Source of the DNA: Streptomyces sp. NBC_00690
Lineage (GTDB): Bacteria; Actinomycetota; Actinomycetes; Streptomycetales; Streptomycetaceae
DNA length: 64,000 nt
NCBI RefSeq assembly: GCF_036226685.1
Contig: NZ_CP109009.1
Span: forward strand, 6,413,501 to 6,477,500
Direction: 5' to 3'
In this document: piece by piece, positions 33,518 through 41,850 of the stretch
How the letters are laid out: each line of letters opens with the position of its first letter
Numbering within the stretch: the first letter of the stretch is position 1
Position numbers and translations under genes: made by a program
Notes under the pieces: generated by a model
Databases searched by the model: none
The model's input: the letters and a program-made list of their open reading frames with translations, nothing else
Told to the model about the DNA's origin: nothing

Positions 33518-34678
33518 GTGCGGAGCAACAAGTGGACCGCCTGGCCCATACAGGAGTCGCTGACCCATCTCGGCATGCCCCGTGGGCGTACCGTCCTCGA
33601 CCTGGTGCTGATGGCCGCCCTGTCGGCATGGGCCCTGTTCGGCGCCTATGTGTCCGGGGACTTCTCCGGCGCGGCGGGTGTGATTCCACCCCTGGCGCTC
33701 CTGTGCTGCATTGCCGCGGTCTTCGCCTACCACCACACCACCCTCGACAATCGGCTGCTGCCCTCCCTCGCGCTGCTCGCTGGGATCGCCGCCATGGGCT
33801 GGGGTGCCTCGGTAGCTGGCGGCCTGGTCCCCTCGACCGTGCTGTGGATCACCACCGCCCTCAGCGCCATGGAACGGCTCCCACTGGCTTCCGGCCTCGG
33901 CGCCGGGCTCCTCGCCCTGGCCTTCGTCGTGATGGGGTTCGACTACGCGCCGGGTTCCTGGCTCACGGTAGGCGCGGTGCTCCTCGGCGGCTTCTCCCTG
34001 CGGCTCGACGCCCAGGCGCGCGGTGCAGGGTTCCGTCTGCTGGCCCAGGAACGGACGGCGCGTGAGGCCGAAGCCAGGTCCGCCGCCCTCGCCGAGAGGG
34101 CACGCATCGCCCGGGAGATCCACGACGTCCTCGCGCACAGCCTCTCCGCGCAACTCGTCCATCTGGAGGCGGCGCGACTCCAGATCGAACGCGGCCCCGA
34201 AGGCCCCTTTCGTGACCAGATCCTCGAACGCGTTGTCGCCGCCCGTGGGATGGCCCGCGAGGGACTCGCCGAGACCCGCCAGGCACTCTCCGCGCTCCGT
34301 GGCGAGATCGCTCCCGTCGAGGACTACCTACGCGAGCTGGCCGGGGCCGATGGGACGGAATCCGAGGTCAGGGGCGAGCGCCAGCCGCTGACCGCCGAGA
34401 TCTCGCAGACAGTGCGACGCGTGGCACAGGAGGCGCTGACGAATGCCCGCAAGCACGCGCCGGGCGCCAAGGTGCGGATGCTGTTGGCGTACGAGACGTC
34501 CGGGGTGACCCTGGAGGTCCGGGACGCCGGTGCCCAACGGGACAGCGGGGAGCTGGGTTCATCCGGATCCGGGTACGGTCTGTTGGGGATGCGCGAGCGG
34601 GCGGAACTGCTCGGCGGCACCCTGGAGGCGGGACCGGAGGGGGACGGCTTCGTGGTGCGACTGAGAGTGCCGGTATGA
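33518..34678 (+). CDS. NarL-type sensor histidine kinase
   Basis: A 386-residue membrane sensor kinase. About five to six transmembrane segments occupy residues ~25-165 with almost no extracellular loop, followed by a short coiled coil (QERTAREAEARSAALAERARI), the HisKA_3 dimerisation box with phospho-acceptor His in EIHDVLAHSL (~residue 207), and a HATPase_c domain ending in SGYGLLGMRERAELLGG. GTG 33518 follows GAGGGGGAG. It overlaps the response regulator gene by 4 bp (ATGA), so the pair is translationally coupled. The signal is unknown; membrane-embedded stress is typical of such loop-less kinases. Confidence 0.92.
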   Translation: MRSNKWTAWPIQESLTHLGMPRGRTVLDLVLMAALSAWALFGAYVSGDFSGAAGVIPPLALLCCIAAVFAYHHTTLDNRLLPSLALLAGIAAMGWGASVAGGLVPSTVLWITTALSAMERLPLASGLGAGLLALAFVVMGFDYAPGSWLTVGAVLLGGFSLRLDAQARGAGFRLLAQERTAREAEARSAALAERARIAREIHDVLAHSLSAQLVHLEAARLQIERGPEGPFRDQILERVVAARGMAREGLAETRQALSALRGEIAPVEDYLRELAGADGTESEVRGERQPLTAEISQTVRRVAQEALTNARKHAPGAKVRMLLAYETSGVTLEVRDAGAQRDSGELGSSGSGYGLLGMRERAELLGGTLEAGPEGDGFVVRLRVPV

Positions 34679-35472
34679 CCGAGGAATCGATCGGGGGGAC
34701 GCCGATGGACCCCTGGCCAGGCATGGGGGCCGACGGCGCCGGCGGAGCGAAGGCGCCGGGCCACTCGGTCCGCAGCCACCTGGAGGGCATCGAGCCCACC
34801 ACATCCGCACCCGCCCGTGTGGTCGTCGCCGACGATCAGACCGTGGTGCGCGAGGGCATCGTGATGCTGCTCGGACTGCTGCCCGGGATCGAGGTCGTCG
34901 GTACGGCGAAGGACGGTGCCGAGGCGGTCGCCCTGGTCGCCGAACTCGCTCCCGATGTGGTCCTGATGGACCTGCGGATGCCCCGGTGCGACGGGGTGGA
35001 GGCCACTCGCCGCATCCGTGAGACGTACCCCGGGACCCAGGTGGTGGTCCTCACGACGTACGCGGACGACGCCTCACTCTTTCCCGCCTTGCGCGCCGGA
35101 GCCCGCGGCTATCTGACCAAGGACGCGGACGGCGATGAGATCGCCCGCGCGGTCCGTGATGTCATCGAAGGGCGGGCCTGGTTGACGCCCGTGGTGCAGC
35201 GAAGGCTTCTGGAGCAGCTCACGGCGGGCCAGGCACCGGCCGCTCCCCGGCTCCCCGACGGGCTGACCAGCCGTGAGGGGGAGGTGCTGGCACTGATCGC
35301 AGACGGCCTCACCAACGGCGAGATCGCCCGCCGGTTGCACATCTCCAACGCCACGGTGAAGACCCATATCAACAATCTCTTCGCGAAGGCCGACCTCCAC
35401 GATCGGGCGCAGGCCGTGCGCTATGCCTATCGGGAGGGCCTCGCGCAGCCACCTGGCTCCAGCATCACCTGA
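34675..35472 (+). CDS. NarL-type response regulator
   Basis: A 265-residue DNA-binding response regulator paired with the upstream kinase. The receiver domain (~48-165) has the acidic pair in VVADDQ, phospho-acceptor Asp99 in VLMDLRMP and a Lys in LTKDAD. A LuxR-type helix-turn-helix occupies ~198-258 (GLTSREGEVLALIADGLTNGEIA). The first ~46 residues are an unusual Gly/Pro-rich extension; an internal start nearer the receiver cannot be excluded, but the 4-bp ATGA overlap with the kinase favours the long form. Confidence 0.92.
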   Translation: MTEESIGGTPMDPWPGMGADGAGGAKAPGHSVRSHLEGIEPTTSAPARVVVADDQTVVREGIVMLLGLLPGIEVVGTAKDGAEAVALVAELAPDVVLMDLRMPRCDGVEATRRIRETYPGTQVVVLTTYADDASLFPALRAGARGYLTKDADGDEIARAVRDVIEGRAWLTPVVQRRLLEQLTAGQAPAAPRLPDGLTSREGEVLALIADGLTNGEIARRLHISNATVKTHINNLFAKADLHDRAQAVRYAYREGLAQPPGSSIT

Positions 35473-35571
35473 TGGTGTGAAGCACTTCTGCACATGAGTC
35501 CGGGATCTTCCCCTTCTGTCCATCCTGAGGCACGCGGCCGAAAAGGTTCGCTGACCAAGGGGTGTTGAGCG

Positions 35572-36213
35572 GTGGAGAAGCAGGCAGGACAGTGGGCAGC
35601 GTCGGTGCGGCCCGAGGGGGCGTGGGACGGCGCAGCCGCCTCCGGCCGGATCGATCGCCTGGCCAGGCACGATTCACGGGCCGATGAGGGCCCGGTACCG
35701 AGCATCGAAACGGGGCCCGGCATCTCGTTTCGGGGCGAGGGGGAACCACCGTATCCGGGGGGTCTCTTCGGCTGGAACCAGCCACTCGTCCAGGCTTCCG
35801 TACCGCCCGGATCGGCGCGGCTCGTCGACTCCCCGAGCACCGTGGACGTCTACCGGGAGGTGCAGCGCGGGGCCGCCTTCCAACAGGTGCGCCGCCGCTA
35901 TCGCCGGTTCGTCGGACCGGCCGCCGTCGCCTTTCTGCTCTGGTACTTCGGCTATGTGGTGGCCGTCGTCACCGCACCGGGGCTGATGGCCCGACCGGTG
36001 ATCGGCGCGCTGAACGTGGCCCTGCTCGCCGGCCTGGCGCAGTTCCTCACCACCTTCCTGCTCACCTGGGCCTACGCCGGTCATGCGCGGCGCTACCGGG
36101 ACCGTGCGGCACTGGAGTTGCGGTGGACGGTGTACGAGCGGGCCGGCGCACACCGGTCGGCAGCCGCCGTGCACGACGGATCGCACCGGATGGGATCGGG
36201 GGCCGGCCGATGA
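35572..36213 (+). CDS. DUF485 membrane protein, symporter companion
   Basis: A 213-residue protein. The N-terminal ~95 residues are hydrophilic and disordered. The DUF485 domain (~98-190) begins YREVQRGAAFQQVRRRYRRFVGPAA and contains two transmembrane helices with the family motif FLLTWAYAGHARRYRD. DUF485 proteins are generally encoded just before acetate/pyruvate symporters of the ActP type and are thought to form part of them. The stop overlaps the symporter start (ATGA, 36210-36213), implying translational coupling. The start is GTG 35572. Confidence 0.88.
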   Translation: MEKQAGQWAASVRPEGAWDGAAASGRIDRLARHDSRADEGPVPSIETGPGISFRGEGEPPYPGGLFGWNQPLVQASVPPGSARLVDSPSTVDVYREVQRGAAFQQVRRRYRRFVGPAAVAFLLWYFGYVVAVVTAPGLMARPVIGALNVALLAGLAQFLTTFLLTWAYAGHARRYRDRAALELRWTVYERAGAHRSAAAVHDGSHRMGSGAGR

Positions 36214-37802
36214 GCGGCGATCACCAGGTCCTTGCGCTGTTGCTGTTCGGTGCGTTCATCGCGGCCACCTTGTGCATCACCAGCCGGGTCGGCCGCGGCA
36301 AACAGGGGTCACCGGAGGAGTTCTACGCGGGCGGGCGGCAGTTCTCCGCGATGGAGAATGGATTCGCCATCGCGGGGGACTATCTGTCGGCCGCCTCCTT
36401 CCTGGGGATCTCCGGAGCGATCGCACTCTTCGGCTACGACGGGATGCTGTACTCGATCGGCTTTCTCGTCGCCTGGCTCGTAGTGCTGTTCTTCACCGCC
36501 GAACTCGTCCGCAACTGCGGCCGTTTCACCCTGGCCGACGTGATCGCGTCCCGGTTGCGGGAGCGCCCGGTGCGCCGCGCAGTGGGTACGTCATCCCTCG
36601 TCGTCTCGCTCCTGTACCTGGTGGCGCAGATGGTGGGTGCGGGCAGTCTGGTGGCGCTGCTCCTCGGCGGTACGAGCGGTCAAACGCGCTGCTGGGCGAT
36701 GGTCGCGGTCGGTGCGCTGATGGTGATTCACGTGTCATTCGGCGGGATGCGGGCCACCACCTGGATCCAGATCGTGAAGGCCGCCCTGCTGCTGGCGGGG
36801 ACGCTCGCGCTGACTGTCCTCGTACTCATTCGGTTCCACGGGGACGTCAACGCCCTGCTCAACTCGGCCGCGGAGCACAGCGGTCACGGCCGTGCCTTTC
36901 TCGCGCCCGGACTCCACTACGGCGGGAACTGGACCGCGCGGCTGGATTTCATCAGCCTCGCACTGGCGCTGGTCCTGGGCACGGCGGGTCTGCCGCACAT
37001 TCTGTCTCGATTCTCCACCGTGCCGACGGCGCGGGCGGCGCGGCGCTCGACCGTGTGGGCCATCGGTCTCGTCGGCAGCTTCTCTGTGATGACGATCGTG
37101 CTCGGGTTCGGTGCCGCCGCGGTGGTCGGCAGCGACCGGGTGCGCGCGGCGCACGCGGCGGGCAACACGGCCGTTCCCCTGCTGGCGCTCGACCTCGGGG
37201 GCGGCGCCGGCTCCACCTCGGGAACCGTGCTGTTCGCGGTGGTGGTCTCGATCGCCTTCGCGACCGTTCTGGCCGTGGTTGCGGGGATCACCCTGGCCTG
37301 TTCGGCGTCGATCGCGCACGATCTCCATCGCTCTGTGCAGCGTCCGGGATCCCGACCGCGCAGCGAGGTCGCCGTCGCACGCGTCGCCGCGGTCGGTGTC
37401 GGGGCGGTCGCCATCGTGCTCGGACTGCTTGCCCGCGATCTGAACGTGGCGTTCCTGGTCGGGTTGGCGTTCGCGGTTGCGGCGTCCGCCAACCTCCCGG
37501 CCCTCGTCTACTCCCTGTTCTGGCGGGACTTCACCACACGCGGTGCCGTGTGGGCGGTGTACGGGGGCTTGGGGTCGGCGGTCCTGCTCGTGGTGTTCTC
37601 CCCGGTGGTGTCGGGGAGTGCGGAGTCGCTCGTGCCTGGGTGGGACTTCCATCTCTTCCCGCTCCAGAACCCCGCACTGGTCTCCGTGCCGCTTGGATTC
37701 ATGAGCGGTTGGCTCGGTACCCGACTGTCCGTCGAGCCGGGCGACGCGGATGCTTACGCCGAGACGGAGGTGCGGGCCCTGACGGGGGCGGGTTCCGTAT
37801 GA
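36210..37802 (+). CDS. Sodium:solute symporter, ActP-like (acetate/monocarboxylate)
   Basis: A 530-residue inner-membrane transporter of the SSS family with about 13 transmembrane helices. Features include the GRGKQGSPEEFYAGGRQ loop, NGFAIAGDYLSAASFLGISG, and GTAGLPHILSRFSTVPTARAARRS, which is typical of ActP/MctC carboxylate symporters. It is cotranslated with a DUF485 protein. Likely substrates are acetate, pyruvate or similar short acids. It lies next to a CitA/DcuS-like two-component system and citrate synthase genes, supporting a carboxylate role. It ends at 37802, convergent with the response regulator gene. Confidence 0.9.
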   Translation: MSGDHQVLALLLFGAFIAATLCITSRVGRGKQGSPEEFYAGGRQFSAMENGFAIAGDYLSAASFLGISGAIALFGYDGMLYSIGFLVAWLVVLFFTAELVRNCGRFTLADVIASRLRERPVRRAVGTSSLVVSLLYLVAQMVGAGSLVALLLGGTSGQTRCWAMVAVGALMVIHVSFGGMRATTWIQIVKAALLLAGTLALTVLVLIRFHGDVNALLNSAAEHSGHGRAFLAPGLHYGGNWTARLDFISLALALVLGTAGLPHILSRFSTVPTARAARRSTVWAIGLVGSFSVMTIVLGFGAAAVVGSDRVRAAHAAGNTAVPLLALDLGGGAGSTSGTVLFAVVVSIAFATVLAVVAGITLACSASIAHDLHRSVQRPGSRPRSEVAVARVAAVGVGAVAIVLGLLARDLNVAFLVGLAFAVAASANLPALVYSLFWRDFTTRGAVWAVYGGLGSAVLLVVFSPVVSGSAESLVPGWDFHLFPLQNPALVSVPLGFMSGWLGTRLSVEPGDADAYAETEVRALTGAGSV

Positions 37803-37928
37803 GGGCCTCACCTCGCCGTCCGGTGGCCCACAGTCCGTCTCGGCGTGGGCGTGGCGTAGGCGTACCGTTCCGGCAGTTCGGCGGAAGGGGCCGTTCAGGC
37901 GCGAAGGTTGTCCCGGTGCAAGGTTTCT

Positions 37929-38678
37929 TCAGGTACTCGGGGCCCAGCGGTAGAGGTGCTCGGGCCGTCCTGTGTCGCCGTACCGCAGGCTCAGCCGGAC
38001 CCGATTGGTGCGCTCCAGCAGCTTCAGGTAGCGCTGGGCGGTCTGCCTGCTCAGTCCCGTACGGTCGGCGATCTCCTGGGCGGACAACGGATCCTCGGCC
38101 GCCAGGAGGACCTGACGAACGGTGGCAGCCGTCGTCGGCGAGTGGCCCTTGGGGAGGTCGGGGGTGAGGGAACTGGCCGACAGGGCCCCGAAGATGCGGT
38201 CGACTTCGGCTTGTTCCGCCTCCCCGCCGCGGCTCAGGGTTCGTCGTAGGCCGGCGTACGCCTCCAGCTTGGTCCGCAGCCCGGCGAAGTTGAACGGCTT
38301 CACCAGGTACTGGAGTGCGCCGTGCCGCATGGCCGCCTGCACGGTGGCCACATCGCGGGCCGCCGTCACCATGATCACATCGGTCTGATGGCCGAGGCGG
38401 CGCAGTTCGCGCACGACGGCGAGGCCATTGCCGTCCGGGAGGTAGTGGTCCATGAGGATGAGGTCCACCGATGAATCGTTCATCCTCGCCAGCGCATCCG
38501 CGGCGGAATGCGCCTTCGCGGAGACATGGAAGCCGGGCACCTTCGCGGCGTAGGCGGCATTGATCTCCGCCACCCGTACATCGTCGTCCACGACCAGGAC
38601 ATCAATGGGGCGATGGGGGCGGCCGTCTCCAGGGCCCGTGCAGCCGCGCCCCGCTCCCGTCGCGTATCCGTCCCTCAT
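37929..38678 (-). CDS. CitB/DcuR-type response regulator
   Basis: A 249-residue response regulator of the citrate/C4-dicarboxylate type. The receiver (~24-140) has VLVVDDDVRV, phospho-acceptor Asp in DLILMDHYLPDGNG and Lys in LVKPFN. The C-terminal HTH (~170-245) contains LSAQEIADRTGLSRQTAQRYLKLLERT and ends in YRW, as in DpiA/CitB relatives. The start overlaps the kinase stop by 4 bp (ATGA). The kinase gene is upstream on the same strand, giving a coupled two-gene operon. Confidence 0.92.
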   Translation of the reverse strand: MRDGYATGAGRGCTGPGDGRPHRPIDVLVVDDDVRVAEINAAYAAKVPGFHVSAKAHSAADALARMNDSSVDLILMDHYLPDGNGLAVVRELRRLGHQTDVIMVTAARDVATVQAAMRHGALQYLVKPFNFAGLRTKLEAYAGLRRTLSRGGEAEQAEVDRIFGALSASSLTPDLPKGHSPTTAATVRQVLLAAEDPLSAQEIADRTGLSRQTAQRYLKLLERTNRVRLSLRYGDTGRPEHLYRWAPST

Positions 38679-40342
38679 CGCGCCTCCCCGGAGGCGACGG
38701 GCTCGGGCTCGACCATCTCGGGCCCGGAGAGTTCGCTCAGGGCTTCCGGGAGGACGACGGTGAACTCCGCTCCGCCGCCCGGCGCTTCGTGTACCTGGGC
38801 GCTACCGCCCTGACGCTCCGCCGCCCTGCGCACCAGCGCCAACCCGAGGCCGCGCTTGCCGTGGGCGGGGAGCTTCTTGGTGGTCCAGCCCTCCGTGAAG
38901 ATCAACTCGCGTTGTGCCTCGGGGACCCCGGGACCGGTGTCCGTCACTCTGAGGACCACGGTGCGGCCCTCGACATGCAGTTCCACTTCGATATGGGCGT
39001 CTTCGCAGCCGGCCGCCGCGTCCATGGCGTTGTCCACGAGGTTGCCGACCACCGTGACCAGTCCACGGGGGTCGACCAGCCGGTCAGGCAACAGCGATTC
39101 CGGCGATACGCGCAGGGAGACACCGCGCTCGGCGGCCACCGTCGCCTTGCCGACCAGCAGCGAGGCGAGGAGCGGATCGTGGATCTTCTCCGTGACCTGC
39201 TCGGCGGTGGCCCGGTGGACGCCCACCACCTCGGTGATGAACTCGACCGCCTCGTGGTGCATCTCCAGTTCCAGCAGGCCGAGCACGGTGTGCATGCGGT
39301 TGGCGTGCTCGTGGTCCTGGGCCCGGAGCGCGTCGATCAGACCGCGGGTCGAGTCCAGCTCCCGCCCCAGCTGTTCCAGTTCGGTGCGATCGCGCAGGGT
39401 GGCCACCGCACCTCCGTCATCGGTGGGCATCCGGTTGGCTATGAGGACCCGGTGGCCGCGCACGGTCACCAGATCGACGCCGGTGACCCGTCCGGCCAGG
39501 ACATCGGTGGTACGGCCCTCGCCGAGCACCTGGTCGAGGGGGAGCCCCTTGGCGTCCGGGCCGATGCCCAGCAGTCGCTGTGCCTCGTCGTTCATCAGCC
39601 GTATCCGGCCATGGGCGTCGAGTGCGACCACCCCTTCGCGTATTCCGTGCAGCATGGCTTCTCGCTCGGCCAGCAGTGCCGAGATATCGGAGAAGGCCAG
39701 GTCATGGGTTTGACGCTGAAGCCTGCGGGAGATCAGGTATGCGGCGAGAGAGCCCGCGGCAAGTGCGCCACCCGCGTAGAGCAGCAGCCCAGGAATGGCG
39801 GAGAACAGTCGGTCCCGGACGCTGTCGTATTCGATGCCGACCGAGACCGCGCCGACGATCCGACCGGTCCCGTCCCGAAGCGGAACCTTTCCTCTGGCCG
39901 AGCGGCCTAGGGTGCCGCTGTCGATCTCCATGATCTCTTCGCCGGCCAGGGGCACGCTCGGGTCGGTGGAGACGACCCGGCCGATCTCCTTGAGCGAGGT
40001 GTGCGACCAGCGGACCCCACCCGTGTCCATGATCACGATGTACTCGGCGTCCGTGGCCTGCCTGATGCGTTCGGCATCCGCCTGGACCGGCCCCTGTGGC
40101 GTGGGGCGGCTGTTCATCAGCTTGTCGGCGATCTCCGGCGACGCGGTGGTCTGCGCGATCGCCAGGGCGCGGCGCATCGCCTGATCGTCCAGTTGGGCAC
40201 TGAGCGGGGCCAGGAAGAAGCCGGTGGCCAGTACGGTGACCCCGGCGGCGATGGCCAGCTGCATCAGTAGGACTTGGGAGAAGACCCGCTGCGGCCAGCC
40301 GAACCGCCGTCGTCTGGCCGGGGCGGTCGGTTCGGGGCTCAT
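38675..40342 (-). CDS. CitA/DcuS-type sensor histidine kinase
   Basis: A 555-residue membrane kinase. It has an N-terminal transmembrane helix (~20-42), an extracytoplasmic PDC/Cache sensor (~45-180, with DGTGRIVGAVSVG near the end), a second helix, a cytoplasmic PAS domain (~225-320) and a SPOB-type kinase core with the phospho-acceptor in QDHEHANRMHTVLGLLELE, then HATPase_c (DNAMDAAAG, GPGVPEAQR, RGLGLALVRR). CitA/DcuS sensors bind citrate or C4-dicarboxylates periplasmically. The start ATG 40342 (MSPEPTAP) was chosen at the domain edge; a longer frame runs to 40393. Confidence 0.92.
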   Translation of the reverse strand: MSPEPTAPARRRRFGWPQRVFSQVLLMQLAIAAGVTVLATGFFLAPLSAQLDDQAMRRALAIAQTTASPEIADKLMNSRPTPQGPVQADAERIRQATDAEYIVIMDTGGVRWSHTSLKEIGRVVSTDPSVPLAGEEIMEIDSGTLGRSARGKVPLRDGTGRIVGAVSVGIEYDSVRDRLFSAIPGLLLYAGGALAAGSLAAYLISRRLQRQTHDLAFSDISALLAEREAMLHGIREGVVALDAHGRIRLMNDEAQRLLGIGPDAKGLPLDQVLGEGRTTDVLAGRVTGVDLVTVRGHRVLIANRMPTDDGGAVATLRDRTELEQLGRELDSTRGLIDALRAQDHEHANRMHTVLGLLELEMHHEAVEFITEVVGVHRATAEQVTEKIHDPLLASLLVGKATVAAERGVSLRVSPESLLPDRLVDPRGLVTVVGNLVDNAMDAAAGCEDAHIEVELHVEGRTVVLRVTDTGPGVPEAQRELIFTEGWTTKKLPAHGKRGLGLALVRRAAERQGGSAQVHEAPGGGAEFTVVLPEALSELSGPEMVEPEPVASGEAR

Positions 40343-40519
40343 GGATAGGAACGGTAAGGGGCAAGCGGCCCTTTCCGAAATCATGCATCTCACAGTCGAC
40401 GCTCTGCGAGGTCATGAATACAGGGGCGACATGATGCGGATCTTGGCTCTCCGGTTGATGGCGCGAGCATGGTCCCCACGACGGCTCAGGTCGAGGCGGA
40501 CGCCCGCCGCCCGGACCGC

Positions 40520-41752
40520 CTAGGGCACGGCCCTGGGCGGTTGCGGACCGTCGTACTGGCCGCTGGTGCGCAACCGCAGCCCCGGCTCCCCGTACTCCTC
40601 CAGCGCATGGGCGATCCAGCCGGCGGTCCTGGCCACGGCGAACACGGTCTCGCCCGCTTCAGGCCGCATCCGGGAGGCCAATGACAGGGTGGCCAGCGCC
40701 AGGTCCACATTGCCGCACAGCTGTGTCTGGCGGGCGGTCGCCGCCTCCACCGCACGGGCTGCCCCCAGGGCCGCTCCCGCCGTCGGCATCCGCTCCAGGG
40801 CGGCGAAGAGGGCTTCTGCGCGGGGGTCGGGACCCGAGTAGAGACGGTGCCCCAATCCCGGTACCGGTCGGCCCGCCCGCAGATGGTCCGCCACGACCGC
40901 CGCCGCGCTGCCCCGCTCCAGTACTTCGGCCAGCATCCGGTGGGCGAGCCCGCTGGCCGCCCCGTGCAGCGGCCCGTCCAGGGTCCCGAGCCCTGCTGAC
41001 ACCACGGCGTACGGATGGGCCCGCGCGGACGCCGCGACCCGTACGGCCAGGGTGGAGGCGGCCAGATCGTGGTCGATGAGCAGCGAGAGCGCCAGATCCA
41101 GGGCCCGCAGGGATGCGGTGTCCGGGCGATTCGCGGTCAGCCGGCTCCAGAGCCGCTCGGCGATCGGGGCATCGGGGTGAGGCGGCTCACCGCACGGCGG
41201 CAGGGCGTCGACCAGGGTGGGGATCAGCATCCGGGCGACGCCCAGCACCGCGTCCCGCCCCAGATCGAAGCGCAGGGGGTCGGTCACCCCGGCGGCGATG
41301 GCCGCGACGCGCAGCCGGTCCGCCGAACCGCTGCTCTCGGGCAGCGCCTCGATCGAGCGTCGAGCCGCTGCCAGGGCTTCGGGGGGCGCGGTGAAACGGA
41401 CCTCGGTGTGCAGGGTCCCGGTCCATAGCCACTCCGCGATCTGCTCGTAGTGGTGGCGCCCGGCCAGTTCGGTGGCGTCCACCCCGCGGAAGTAGTAGCG
41501 GTCGCCGTCGATCAGTGTGATGCGGGTACGGATGCGGGGGGTGTCGCCACCCGCGGCCGGTTCCCGTCGGCCCTTGCGGGCGAGCGCCTCGACCTCGCGG
41601 GCGTCGAAGGTGCTGCCGCGTCCCTCCGGATCGCGGCGGCTGGTCAGCTGCCCCCGGCTCGCATAGGCGTACACCGTCGCGGGTTTCACCCCGAGCCGGT
41701 CGGCGGTTTCGCGGGTGGTCAGCCGGGGCGCGTCGGCCGAGTGGTCGGTCAT
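40520..41752 (-). CDS. Citrate synthase with N-terminal MerR-like DNA-binding domain
   Basis: A 410-residue protein. Residues ~10-60 form a helix-turn-helix of the MerR/excisionase type (TTRETADRLGVKPATVYAYASRGQL). Residues ~75-400 are a citrate synthase fold that condenses acetyl-CoA with oxaloacetate. The catalytic His263 (GPLHGAA), His302 (GLGHRLY) and Asp350 (GNVDLAL) are all present, so activity is plausible. ATG 41752 was preferred to an upstream ATG at 41815, since it leads directly into the HTH. It is divergent from a second citrate synthase; the 98-bp gap contains an AT-rich palindrome that could be its own operator. Confidence 0.88.
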   Translation of the reverse strand: MTDHSADAPRLTTRETADRLGVKPATVYAYASRGQLTSRRDPEGRGSTFDAREVEALARKGRREPAAGGDTPRIRTRITLIDGDRYYFRGVDATELAGRHHYEQIAEWLWTGTLHTEVRFTAPPEALAAARRSIEALPESSGSADRLRVAAIAAGVTDPLRFDLGRDAVLGVARMLIPTLVDALPPCGEPPHPDAPIAERLWSRLTANRPDTASLRALDLALSLLIDHDLAASTLAVRVAASARAHPYAVVSAGLGTLDGPLHGAASGLAHRMLAEVLERGSAAAVVADHLRAGRPVPGLGHRLYSGPDPRAEALFAALERMPTAGAALGAARAVEAATARQTQLCGNVDLALATLSLASRMRPEAGETVFAVARTAGWIAHALEEYGEPGLRLRTSGQYDGPQPPRAVP

Positions 41753-41778
41753 AAGGACACCGTACCCACTCCATAGGC

Positions 41779-41797
41779 ATATTGATTCAATCAATAT
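41779..41797. promoter_or_regulatory. AT-rich palindromic operator candidate
   Basis: ATATTGATTCAATCAATAT is a perfect 9-bp inverted repeat around one C, conspicuous in a 70% GC genome. It lies 27 bp upstream of the HTH-citrate synthase start and 54 bp upstream of the divergent paralogue start. A half-related TTGACAATGATTG follows to the right. Confidence 0.65.
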
Positions 41798-41850
41798 TGA
41801 CAATGATTGCGTCAAGCATGGACAGTCGAATCATGTCTGAGGAGGAGACC

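Noticed and set aside
36123..36209. Longer N-terminus for the ActP-like symporter
   Set aside because: It would overlap the DUF485 gene by about 90 bp, whereas ATG 36210 gives the standard start and an ATGA coupling.
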